Part shown: positions 27,276 to 38,022 of the stretch, in pieces
Position numbering within the stretch: position 1 is the stretch's first letter
Layout of the letters: the number at the start of each line of letters is the position of its first letter
NCBI GenBank assembly: GCA_025677815.1
Contig: JAIXMP010000001.1
Span: 2,418,001-2,482,000, forward strand
DNA from: Phascolomyces articulosus
Taxonomy: Eukaryota > Mucoromycota > Mucoromycetes > Mucorales > Lichtheimiaceae
Direction: 5' to 3'
DNA: 64,000 bases
Program-made: the position numbers and the translations under genes
The notes under the pieces: model-generated
What the model was told of the DNA's origin: nothing
The model's input: the letters and a program-made list of their open reading frames with translations, nothing else
The model's database searches: none

Positions 27276-27438
27276 GGTAATGTAAAAAAAAAAGCGGTTC
27301 TGGTAAAGAGAAAAAAAAGAAGTTGTCATGGGGACCTTTTATTTAATATCCTTGGAAATTTTTCAGGTCCCGGGTATTTACGCGACATGCTACTTGAAGC
27401 GCGACAAAAGCGTGATAGTCAATAGGTAAAAGGAAAAG

Positions 27439-27450
27439 GTTGCTAGGCAA
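27439..27450. promoter_or_regulatory. X-box-like (RFX/Crt1-type) site upstream of the membrane gene
   Basis: GTTGCTAGGCAA followed by T, one base short of the inverted repeat GTTGC-TAG-GCAAC bound by RFX-family factors (Crt1/Rfx1 in fungi). It lies about 165 bp upstream of the ATG at 27275, on the promoter side of that minus-strand gene. Assignment is by motif only. Confidence 0.4.
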
Positions 27451-28191
27451 TATTGTCATAGAAACACATTGTCACGACTTGTTTTTGAAAAAACACGTTT
27501 TTTCACACTTTTATTATTTTTACAAGTTGAGTAGTTTTTTTTTCTTTTAACGATTGCCATTCTTTTTTTTTTTTTTTTTTTCGCGATCAAGCTCTGAGTT
27601 TGTTTACCCAAGAAATTATTTCTATATTTGGTTTCCTTCATTTTAATAAGGTGGGTCTGCTATTTCTTTGACGTATAATTAAATACAGGACCATCGGTAA
27701 TGACACCCTTTGACTTTATCAAGTATAATTAGCAGTAGAAAGTATACAGTGAAATTGTTCAGTATGAGTAATACAATTTACGATATGTCTGCTTGGTAGT
27801 AAACACACATGATCGTTCTTTCGATATTCCACCCCTCCGTTCCTCCTCCTCGATTACAACATATTATTTCATACAATAAATACAAACGAGATGTTTTGCG
27901 GTTTTCATCGTAGAGATTAATTTGCTATTTTTTTATGGCATCTCTTTTCAACCAGATAAACTTCTTGGTTTAGTTTTGGAACTTCAAAATCAAACTGGTT
28001 ACTCAATATATTATATTTAGCTGATCATATAAATGTTGTCGTATCCTTCAATGATTTTTAAACAGCAAATATATATATGTCCATTAAACCTTTCAATTAA
28101 ATACAAAGCCAAAATAAAAAATTGACCTATCATTTTAATATCCTATTATTTTTTACTATCCATAATAATACAACAATGAAAATTATTATAT

Positions 28192-28290
28192 ACACGCAAA
28201 ATAGTCGAAAAGGGTTAACAGAGATGATTGTTGTAGTTTGATTGAGAATATAAAATGACCCTTAGTAGATCTGATTTGCCAGACACCTTT
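28192..28290. repeat. Dispersed noncoding repeat, copy B
   Basis: Counterpart of 25975-26105, same orientation, diverged by roughly a third by eye. Confidence 0.55.
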
Positions 28291-28413
28291 AGCTGTGGGG
28301 GAAAAAATCAACAGCAGTAATAAATTTCAACAACAGCAGCGGCTATAAGCTTATAATTAATAATTTCTCCCACTAGTATTTTTCTTCCCTCCATTAAACG
28401 AACGAATCACAGG

Positions 28414-28765
28414 TACAAAAGTTAAATGAATGTTGGTTGGCGATAACAATTAAAGTAATAATAATGGCAACGTGTCTATTAATTCATGAATAATGCTTTT
28501 ATTTTTATTTTTTCAATTATAGCATGCTCACACGCTCAAAAAGCGTGAAAGATTATCGGGTAAGTGAAGGCGAGCATGTTTGGCGATCAACAATGCGAAA
28601 CGAACGGAACGCAGGTACAGTAACTAGTTAAATAAATGTTGCTTGGCAACAATAATAATAGTAATGCGTTTATTAATTTGTGAACACTTTATTTCTTTTA
28701 AAAATCTTAGGGCATGCTCACACGCTTCAAACGCGTGCGAAACAAGACGAGCGTGTTCGGCGTTC
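28414..28765 (+). repeat. Diverged tandem duplication (two ~150-180 bp units) with GC-rich hairpins
   Basis: Unit 1 spans about 28414-28588 and unit 2 about 28616-28765. Both begin GTACA followed by GTTAAATRAATGTTG, continue through an AT-rich middle, reach GCATGCTCACACGC, then form a short stem-loop (CACGCT-CAAAA-AGCGTG in unit 1, CACGC-TTCAAAC-GCGTG in unit 2), and close with CGAGCRTGTTYGGCG. Unit 2 also carries the perfect inverted repeat GTTGCTTGGCAAC at 28638-28650. No coding frame. Confidence 0.7.
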
Positions 28766-28769
28766 CGTA

Positions 28770-29185
28770 CCTTATCGTTCAAGTTCCATCCCGTTGATCC
28801 ATTCTGGTAGAATCATTTATGGGTTGGTTTTCTGAAATTGCCCAGAGCCCAGTTGCAATTCATAAGTGGTTCAACGCCTTTATGGTTCAAGTCCCCTTGG
28901 TTCAAGTCCCCTTTGGTTCAAGTCTCCTTTCGGTTGATCCGTTCTGGTAGAATCATTTATGATTTGGTTTTCTGAAATTGGTAAATGAGTTAAAAACATT
29001 TTTGGTTCAAGTTTCTTTTGGTTTAATCAGTGATGCTTGAATCGAAAGAATGAGAAACAATGAGAGTTTTAAACAATTTACGAATTACAGCTATCAATCC
29101 GTTTTGATTCAAATTCTTTTGGTGTAATCAATGACGGGTTGGTTTTCTGAACTCGCACAAAGATCAGTTGTAATCCCTTAATGAT
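28770..29185 (+). repeat. Degenerate repeat array rich in GGTTCAAGTCC motifs
   Basis: Three diverged copies of a roughly 75-95 bp unit start near 28775, 28913 and 29103. They share GGTTCAAGT, TTGATCCRTTCTGGTAGAAT (copies 1 and 2) and GGTTGGTTTTCTGAA-like blocks. Between copies, a 15-16 bp unit GGTTCAAGTCCCCTT is repeated three times in a row (28884, 28899, 28915). That unit matches the Pol III B-box core GWTCRANNC. Not coding. Confidence 0.65.
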
Positions 29186-29979
29186 TACACTATTATTTTT
29201 CCTTTTGGGAATCTAGGCGATACACGACCTCCTTGTTGGTGTTTCCCGGGCAACATGTTATTTAGAAAGACATGGCTAAGAAGTATCGCACTAGCTCTAT
29301 ATGATTTTAATCGATTAATATATATTAAATAAAATCCATCTACATTATTTACAATATTTATATTTATTTTCCATTCCTGTGTTAGTACTTTTTTATATCG
29401 TTTTACGTGTGTCGCTATTCAACAATACTTAAGTTGGGAAAACCTTTAAAACGTATATACGGTTGATTATATACGTATACTGTTGCGTATGGGTGAGTGA
29501 GTCGGAGAACTGAAGCTAAAAGCAACAACTAAACAAGACATATGTCGTATCCACCGGTTGTATAATGGAAAACAAAAAAAACCAGATATAAATAGGGATG
29601 TAGTAACTCAATCAAAAAACCAATCACTAGTTCACAACTAGCCCCCCCCAAAAAAAAAAGAAAAGGGAAGAGAATCACTGTTTTATTATTGAAATTAAAG
29701 TCATAATAACAATCTGGCTAATATCATGTGGTGGGAGTAGTTGTGATGGGCCGATGGCATTTGTCGCATATATACAAAGCAACAATACAAACTGGCGAAA
29801 AAAATCAAAAGAAAACTTCATTTTTTAGTAGTCGTATTAGGCGTGGATAAAGAGGTATATTGGTGCTATGTGTGAAAAGTTATCATTACAAAGAATGCAA
29901 GGTTTATACATGCAATGATTTTTATATGGTTTTTGAATATATAGCGTTTGTTTATAATATTCATAAAAAAGTCTTGTTT

Positions 29980-30960
29980 ATATACATGCTATTAAGCATT
30001 GCATTCTTACTATTAGTGTCTTATTTTGTTTTTGGTGAACTAGAAAACCGTCATCATTTGACCCATCGTATGCTTCTATTGTCCATAATGGCCCCATACT
30101 AAGATAACACAGTCAAATATTTATTTTGCTAATATATGTGTATCCTATATGAATGCTACTAAATTATATCACGAACCATGTGTCTTTGCTTCAAATATCC
30201 AACTTGCGATGAATCGTGGTGATACCATGAAAGTTATTTTCAAATTGATATCATCGACACACCCCTTGAACTTATGAGGGTGGATGATGATTTTCAACGG
30301 TTTTTTTTATCAATGATCCATTTAATACACAAAAACATTTGTCTGGTGAGACCAAGAGACTTCAGTTGTTTTTATTTGCCCTGGGTTAGTATGAATAGAA
30401 TATGGAAGCTATTGCAGTATTAATAGTGTCCGTAGAAGTAGGCAGCATCATCGTGATGAGCCAAGATGATAGTATTAGTAGCGGTAAACCTCATGGAGAA
30501 TACAAATCATTATTTTTATTTGCTTTGCCTCATGGCAGTATGGTTTATATTATGATATTATATATTTTGGTGTATCATGGTGATGACCATTTTTTTATGA
30601 TATCTTTTCTCTCATTCACTTCAACTTTTTTAGGTATTATCGAGCCCTATCAATTTATGCAACAAGCCAATATTGAATGAATGTCTTCTCGCTGTATTAA
30701 TTAAATTGGATGTTCGGGATTTGATGATGAATTTCAACGTGTGATAAATATCTTTTTGATATTTTGTAAGTGTATTCTGTATATAATAAAAGGGCATATA
30801 AAAGACGAGAGATAAAAAAAACTATTTTTATAAACTCATCATACGATGATATTAGGATATTTTATAGTTATACTAATCAGATCATCCTATTGTATTATTG
30901 AAAAATATATATAAAAAAATAAACCCATTTTTTTATCATTTGTATTTCATAATCACAAGT
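29980..30960 (+). pseudogene. Decayed duplicate of the WDR7-like gene 3' end
   Basis: Collinear similarity by eye to 23430-24930. Segment 29985-30095 matches exon 21 around TTGCATT..., then CATCATT...GACCCAT...TATGCTTCT. Segment 30180-30260 matches the exon 21 stretch ACCATG...TATGAGTCGTGGTG...TTTTTCAAATTG. Segment 30440-30540 matches the end of exon 23, including TTTGCTTTGCCTCATGG. Segment 30633-30745 matches exon 24 (TCAAT/ATTATGCAACAAG, GATGTTCGGGATTTG). In-frame stops and indels break it, and the region equivalent to exon 22 and most of exon 23 is deleted. The last intron (about 30540-30632) is retained, so it is a DNA-level copy, not a retrocopy. Similarity continues into 3' flanking DNA to about 30930. 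Confidence 0.82.
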
Positions 30961-32194
30961 AGTACTTGGAAGCAGTAGAACTATTCCAGTGAATCAATAT
31001 AGAGCGTCGCTCCTTTTATGGAAGAAAAAGTTTATGGTAAGAAAAAATGGTGCAGACATGGTACTAGGAAAAATAATTTACCGTGTGCAATTTTTTTTTG
31101 TTTTGGTAAAAGTCAATGCAGTGACTATAGTAAAAAAAATGATGTACCACCATAATCCACTCATTTTGCATACGTACTTTTATTTTAAATATTATTGACT
31201 TGTCTCATTTCAAATAGTAATAATGATGCTAATTGAAAACTTCTATATTATCGAAAATATGAGTACGTCATGATGGAATATGCCTTTAGAGAATATGTAT
31301 TTAAATAGCGAAGGTTGAGGAGAAAAGAGAGATTATGATTATAATTAGGGTGAGAAATAAGAAGAAGGGGAGTTTTTTTTATATATATTTTGCAAAGCCC
31401 GGCGGGATGCTTTAATCTCCCCCGAAACTTATTATTATAAATAAATAAATACCCATCATAAGGGGAAGGGAAAGAGATTGGGGGGGGGAAGCCTTCATAA
31501 TTAATAATATGAAGTATAGTGTATTAATGTGTTGTCATTTCAACATGATAAGGTAAATATTGATAGGAAGAAGCAAGCAAATAATGGATGGGGTAAAGTT
31601 ATTAGGATATATATATATATGTATAATAAATTCACATTTAAATTCCAATTCAACATCATGTGGTCAGTGCTTATTTTTATGTATAAAAATAATAATAGAT
31701 GATGATGATCATCTTCCTTGGAATAGAATGACGAATTCATACTATAAAATAACAGTACTAATAATAATAATGATATGTTAATTGGAAGAGGTTTTAGATA
31801 GACGATTTCCCAACATTTTTTTTAATTCACAATCATAATCATTATTCAATCGGTTCATTCATATAAAAAAATCATATGCTAAGTTATTTTATCTCTCTCT
31901 CACTCAACATGAGAGTGCAAAGAAACAAGGACGAGTAAAACAGCAAAACGAGCATGATGTGCTCTAACTTAACAGGAAACTTTGACCGCGGTCATTCAAA
32001 ATGCAAAAAAAGGTTGTTAAGTGAATTTTGATACCCAGCTTAAAAAAATAGTTACTCGAGGATTGCCACGCTTCTTTATTAAACAACCTACTCTTTACGA
32101 AAAGAAAAGAAACCCCACTCAAACTCTCTTCCTTTCTTTCTTTCTTCTTTTCCAATTCAATTCTCATTTTTATTATTACCCGGATTCTAAAATA
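30961..32194. other. Intergenic, no gene seen
   Basis: 1.2 kb of AT-rich DNA between the WDR7 pseudogene and PIS1. The 60 bases before PIS1 are T/C-rich (about 32120-32170), probably its 5' UTR. The short reading frames here carry no recognisable signal. Confidence 0.6.
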
Positions 32195-32749
32195 ATGAGT
32201 AACATTCAAAAACGATCCAAACTTAAATATACCGATAATGTATTTCTTTTTATACCAAACATCATTGGTAAGCTTTTTTTTTCTATGGTTCTATTTTCAT
32301 TTCGAAAGGTGCGTTCAAAAACAAGTGGACGATCATCTAAAAAAACTTTGTTCGATAAAACAATAGGCTATGCGCGTATTGTATTAGCGTCTTTATCATT
32401 ATATTATATGAAATGGCACCCAAAAGTATGTGTCACTTTATATGGTATTTCTTGTTTATTGGACGCGGTGGATGGGAATGCTGCACGATATTTTGACCAG
32501 TGTAAGTTTTTTTTTTTTTTTTTTGGAGATACCCAAAAAAAATTGGTCGTTTTCTCCAGGGGAATGAAAAGGGAAAGGGGAAGAATATCTTATGGGTGTG
32601 AAGTTGGAAGGAGATTATTATCAAAGGATAATTGGATAATTAATGTCCAAAGGTACGTGTGGGTTTATCATTATGACTTTTTATAGGTAGCAAGTTTGGC
32701 GCAGTCTTAGATATGGTAACAGACAGGTAAAGTATATATATATATATAT

Positions 32750-32796
<47 letters not shown>

Positions 32797-33723
32797 AACA
32801 AACGTGTATGAGAGAGAAGATGGTATTCAGGAATGTTTGAATGGGTGAAAAAAAGAGAGACAAACTATCATCATCAATAGCCAATTACCACCTTCTTTTG
32901 GCTCATATATTGCTTACAAATATAACTATCCATATAGATGTACAACTTCTTGTTTACTTTGCTTTTTATCTATACAATATCCCGAATGGACCATTTTGTT
33001 CCAATTCTTGGTATCCCTCGATTTCAGTTCCCATTATATGCATATGTATAGGTAATTTATTAAATAAATAAAGGGGAGAGGTGGAAGAAAAATCTATTTT
33101 AGATACAAGAAGAGTTATGAAGGGTGTTGGTGATAGAATGAGGGTGGTGATGATGAATTAAGGTTCGTTTTTTTTTATTTCATGTCATTTATGCTTATCA
33201 TACCTTCTACTATAAAAAAATTTAGCTCCATGACCGCTGGTTCTACCAGTCATAAGAAGTTATCAGAATCTGATTACAAATTCCTCCACCTTTATTACAA
33301 CAGTAGCGTAAGTTTTTGGATATGAATATATGTATAGTTACTGGAAGGATGGTATGAGTATGATGATGGTTCTTAATACTTATTATTTTTTATATATCTA
33401 TGTAGACTGTCTTATTTATTATGTGTGCCGGTAATGAACTTTTCTTCGTTACACTTTATTTCTTACAATTCCTTGATGAACCAAGTGGTAAGTTTATATT
33501 GAATTACACATGTATACTCTATCCTCCCAAAAAAAGAACGAAGTCCTAACATGATGGATGGTTATTTTATATAGCGGCTTGGAATATTCTTCTTGGTGTG
33601 AGTGGCATCATTTGTTTTGCAAAGCAATTTATTAACGTGGTTCAAATTGTGAATGCAAGCAAGGTATTGGCAAATGTTGATAAGGAAGAGCGTAAGGCGT
33701 TGAGCGCCAGCAAGGAAAAGTAA
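32195..33723 (+). CDS. PIS1: Phosphatidylinositol synthase (CDP-diacylglycerol-inositol 3-phosphatidyltransferase)
   Basis: Seven exons (32195-32267, 32367-32501, 32687-32726, 32938-33051, 33226-33307, 33406-33487, 33575-33723) splice to 224 aa, the usual length of the family. The CDP-alcohol phosphatidyltransferase signature is complete and split across exons 2 and 3: D-G-x2-A-R-x8-G-x3-D-x3-D, seen as DAVDGNAARYFDQC then SKFGAVLDMVTDR. FIPNIIGYARIVL, SSHYMHMYSSM and the NELFFVTLYF helix follow in the order known from yeast Pis1. It makes phosphatidylinositol in the ER from CDP-diacylglycerol and myo-inositol, feeding phosphoinositides, sphingolipid head groups and GPI anchors. Intron 3 carries a TA/GA repeat. 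It is an essential gene in yeast. Confidence 0.96.
32733..32791. repeat. (TA)n(GA)n compound microsatellite in PIS1 intron 3
   Basis: About nine TA units directly followed by about twenty GA units, beginning a few bases after the exon 3 donor. Confidence 0.9.
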
Positions 33724-36700
33724 AACATATATATAAATATAAAACAAAAAAAAATTATTATAAATACCAATAATTATATTAAGAAGGGTTGTCCTTTTTT
33801 TTTTCTTCGTCTTCAATTTTATCTCCACACACTCTCTCTCTTTCGTACATATATATCTCTCATTACATTTTAAATTTTCTATAATAAAAGAATGCATCTT
33901 AGCAAAATAAAAAGAGAGATAGATTTGATTGTATATTTAAATAGATAATGTAAAAACATATTATAATTAAAACATATAATATCATCAGTAACTTGCACTC
34001 TGTAATATAGAAAAAAAAATAAAGTTCAACCATAGTATATTCCAAATTGTTGAATATTATAGCATATCAGATCAGATCAAAACGTGGATTATATATCCAT
34101 GGAATATTCACACGCGATTTTCATCAGTTACCTCTCCAAAAAGAATTACTTAATGTAAAATTTATGTGTGTGGATGATCGAAGAAGAATATCTAATTCAC
34201 TTTGTACGTGAACTTTGAATGCTAATCTATTATATAAGGTCACATGCATTGAAGAACTATTGCTAGATGCAATTATTTATATAGGAGGAAATAGACAAGA
34301 AGCCATATTTTATTAGAATGTTTTTTTAATAATCTCTAACCTAAAGAATAGAATCATTATTACACTTTTCGTGGAAGTAAAGTTCATTATTATCCGGTAC
34401 TTTTTATATGGTATGGGAAGAAGTGCATCTCATGATAGAAATTGAGATATAAAAGTCTTTTTTTTGCGTATCTCGATAGTATTATTATTGTACTATAAAG
34501 AGATATAATAAAATGACATCAACGTCATCACCAAAACAAATAATACAATAAGCCTCGCATAATGTCTGTGACGTTTTCTATATGTGGCATTTTCATATGA
34601 AAAATGAATATAAAGTTGCTGTACTACATGCAGATTTTATTTACCCCTTATTTTTTTGTCGACAACTTTTTTTTCCCAGGCACAATGTCATAACCGTTGA
34701 ATTTATAGTAAAAGAAAATGAGTATCAGTCATTTTTATTACTTCCATACGTAACTCTACCTTTCTATCATTCGTATAAAAAAGAAAATACAACTAGTTTT
34801 ACCAAATGATCAATTACTGAGAACATGTCAAACAAATCTGGATGTGTAAAAACGGATGGATGGATTGTCAAGAACTCAATTGAAAATTTGTGGTGCGTTA
34901 TTGTCGAAAGGGATAAAAATTGCTCCATGCTAACATCCATTAATATATTATCCGTCTCAAATGATATATTCAATGGTAATTTGTATCTATACAGTAATGC
35001 CCCATTGATACACATTCTTACATTTCTTTCATGGTGGCAAAGATCGTTGATGAATGCCATTCCTTATATGGCTCGTATGATATTACACTCGTGATTATTA
35101 AATAGAGCGTGCTAGGAAGCTTTTAATGAGATATCACTACGTATCTTGTCTGAAAAAAAAACAATGATAGCATTTCTTAGTAGAATATAAGCACATCAAC
35201 TTTTGGATTGTGCTGGATTTGCAAGCATTGTTCCCGTCAACACAAAAAAAAACCATTCTATCATATTGGCTTCTATATGTCTATTCTCATCGAGATTGCA
35301 ATAATAGGGAGTAATAATTTTACTATATAGCACAATCTTGAAACAAAGAAAGAAAATTGACGATGGCCAAACTTAATAGATTTGAATGAGCTACTTTAGT
35401 AATTTTACTTGCTGCTTTTTTTTGGCTACTGCCTGTCGATCATTTTTGTTTTGTTTTTTCATTCTAAAAACTTGTACTACGTAGCACATTCATTCTTTTA
35501 CAATAAATTACCTATCATCTCTTCTTGTTACTGTTAAACTCGCCACCATTTGCTTGGTAGCGCTGCAGTTTTTGAAATTAATAAAGTACAAGATCCGTCT
35601 AATCAACAAGTTAAAGTTCAATAACTAATCCAATAGTAATAATAAACAATGAAGTATCCCGTAGCAATATTTATCTTTATGAATATAAAGTAAATACTTC
35701 TCATTATTGTATATTAAATACAAATAATGAATAAAGATATAAGTCGCGGCTTGATGAAAAGCTCGGTTGTATTCTTCGTCGATTGGATAAAAATAAAGAA
35801 GTGAATAAGGTAAATAATATCAATTAAATAAAGGAGGTGCATACAGATGACATGACCCCAATAATTATTTTAATGAACTCACACATATTTACCAATAGCG
35901 GCGACCCTTGTTTTGCTTATATTACCTCATGCATCATGCATAAGGATCGACAGTACATCTGTCTAATAGTAAATGATAATAATTATTTATTTATTATATA
36001 TGAATTGATAAAATTTACAAGTTTTACTGCTGCATGACGAATAAACTACAGAAATGTATTGTTGTTGTAATAAATCTAATATATTCTACTGGTTATATCA
36101 TAGGTCAAAGTAATGATGATGACTCGAACACTAATCATATTATTAATGAGTAACTTTGTAAAATTATATACAATGTACTATAAAATATAAAATGCGGGGA
36201 CCATCACCATCCTATTAATAAGCTGATAAAGAATAATGATGCTGCTGCTGATGACAAACTATTAATAAATAATGCATTAGGAGATGTTTTTAGTAGGGTC
36301 AATTATAGATGCATAGAGCAAATGAACTTAATACGCACAATGAAAATGTCCAACTGAAAGAGAATGTCATTTTTTCCCTTGATATCCACATTACTTGAAC
36401 ATAATGCGTCTGTTACCCTTATAATATTAAGTTCCCTTCATGTCATTCATATATAGTAAAGGAGAAAAATCACTAAATATAATTTCATTGTTATTTAGTA
36501 ATCCTGATGGTCATCTATCGTCCAATTTTCCCTTATTTGTATATTAAAAGAGATAAAGAATTAGGATCTCGCTTTGATATACTATTTTTACACTATTCCT
36601 CAAAATGAATGGTTACCATTGATTTATTTTTTTTTAATAAAAAAAGCCACACAGATTATACTTGCACACAAACTGGTTGCTGTATTAAAAACATCATGAA

Positions 36701-38022
36701 CGTTTGTATACAGCTTTTTTTTTTTTACCTTTGATATTTGTTATATGATAGAGATAATCGTCCATGATCACAGATAAAGTAATAGACAATTGAACGGGGG
36801 TATTGATTCCTTGATTTCTGAATACATCTCTCAATAGAATATAATATAAAATTAAAATGAGATCATTAGCTTACTTGGTACCCTGGGCGATCCCCCGGCC
36901 ATAAAATTATTCGTGTCACGTAGTACTTTATTTTTATTGATCCTCTCACATTTTAATTTTTATATTCTAATCTTGTAAATTGTTAGATCCTCCCCCCTCT
37001 TCTTTCTTCTCCTTTTTATTAGCATGGGCGCAACCTGGATAGGCTTATATATTTGCTAATAATAATAATAATAATAATAATTTATTCATTATCTTTATAT
37101 AATAACGATTAAGGAGAAGATAAATATAGAATGACCGTGCACTCGGCCCCATTAATTATAATAAATAAATAAATAATAAAAACCTTAGATAATGATGAGT
37201 AATTTACACGACTTGAAAATGTCAAAAAGGTAAGAAATAATGATATTGAAGGTACAAGCTTCCGGGGTTAGGTCACTATTTGGGGGAGGAGAGGAAGGCG
37301 GACCTTCTATTAAACATGTGAATGAACTATAATGGTAGTTGAAAGGAATTTAAGAAAACTTTAACTTGACCGCGTTTTTTATATGAGATACATGAAACGC
37401 GTAAAGCGGCGACTTAAAATCCGTATAATTGTTTCTTTTTTTCTATATTGTATTTGAATAATAATCATCCCACTTGTTTATGAATATAAAACGTTATTAT
37501 AAGTTTTAAAAATTATGCTATGATTTATTTAATAATAAGTAATCTAATAGTAATAATCGTAGTAAATTATATGAATCAGTGCTATTAAAACAGTTTATAG
37601 GTTAGTTTATATAATTATTAAATCCAAGTTAAATGAAAAATCAAACATTAAATCTTTTTGTGACACCTTAAAAAAGTAAACTCTGCCACTTTCGTTTAAT
37701 ATTAAAATAGAGAACTTTGAAAGCTTTACTAAATGAAGATTTTCTGTGTACAAAAAGTTTAAAACAAAAAAATTCATATATCCGTTTAGCTTAGCAATAC
37801 TCTATAACTTTTACTTCATTTTTTACTATATACTCTATAAACTTGTATTATTATTATTTCATTCATCTCATATACCTCTTTCTTCTTCTTCCTTCTTTCT
37901 TAATATCAATTCTTCATTCTTTCCTTCCTTCCTTCTCTCCTCTCCTTTCTTTTCACTCTCTTACCCACCCACTCACATAATATATTCCTTCTCTCACTTA
38001 ATAAACATTATATACATATACT
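33724..38022. other. Gene-poor AT-rich region
   Basis: 4.3 kb without a gene I can support. Overlapping frames at 34582-35094 (plus) and 34767-35060 (minus) are long for such AT-rich DNA but match no family I know. A short coding-like stretch near 35540-35815 ends at a GTAAAT donor-like site. An (AAT)n tract lies at about 37055-37080. The final 200 bases (about 37850-37990) are strongly C/T-rich, probably promoter and 5' UTR of the RhoGAP gene. Confidence 0.55.

Larger units (their letters stand above)
27276..29979. other. Intergenic island with X-box-like sites and repeats
   Basis: 2.7 kb upstream of the orphan membrane gene. It contains a GC-rich patch at 27365-27450, a noncoding dispersed repeat, a tandem duplication with GC-rich hairpins, and a set of GGTTCAAGTCC-type repeats. 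The frames here are short and I see no protein gene. Confidence 0.6.

Noticed and set aside
28884..28894. Possible tRNA gene at a GGTTCAAGTCC T-arm-like motif
   Set aside because: No acceptor stem, D-arm or anticodon arm can be formed around it; the motif is part of a short tandem repeat.
4960..29560. Apparent similarity between 4960-5110 and 29440-29560 (TATACGTATAC, GAACTGAA)
   Set aside because: The shared blocks are very short and AT-rich; not enough to call a repeat family by eye.
29860..30102. 80-codon plus-strand frame treated as a separate gene
   Set aside because: Its second half is the start of the WDR7 pseudogene in the wrong frame, and the first half has no signal.
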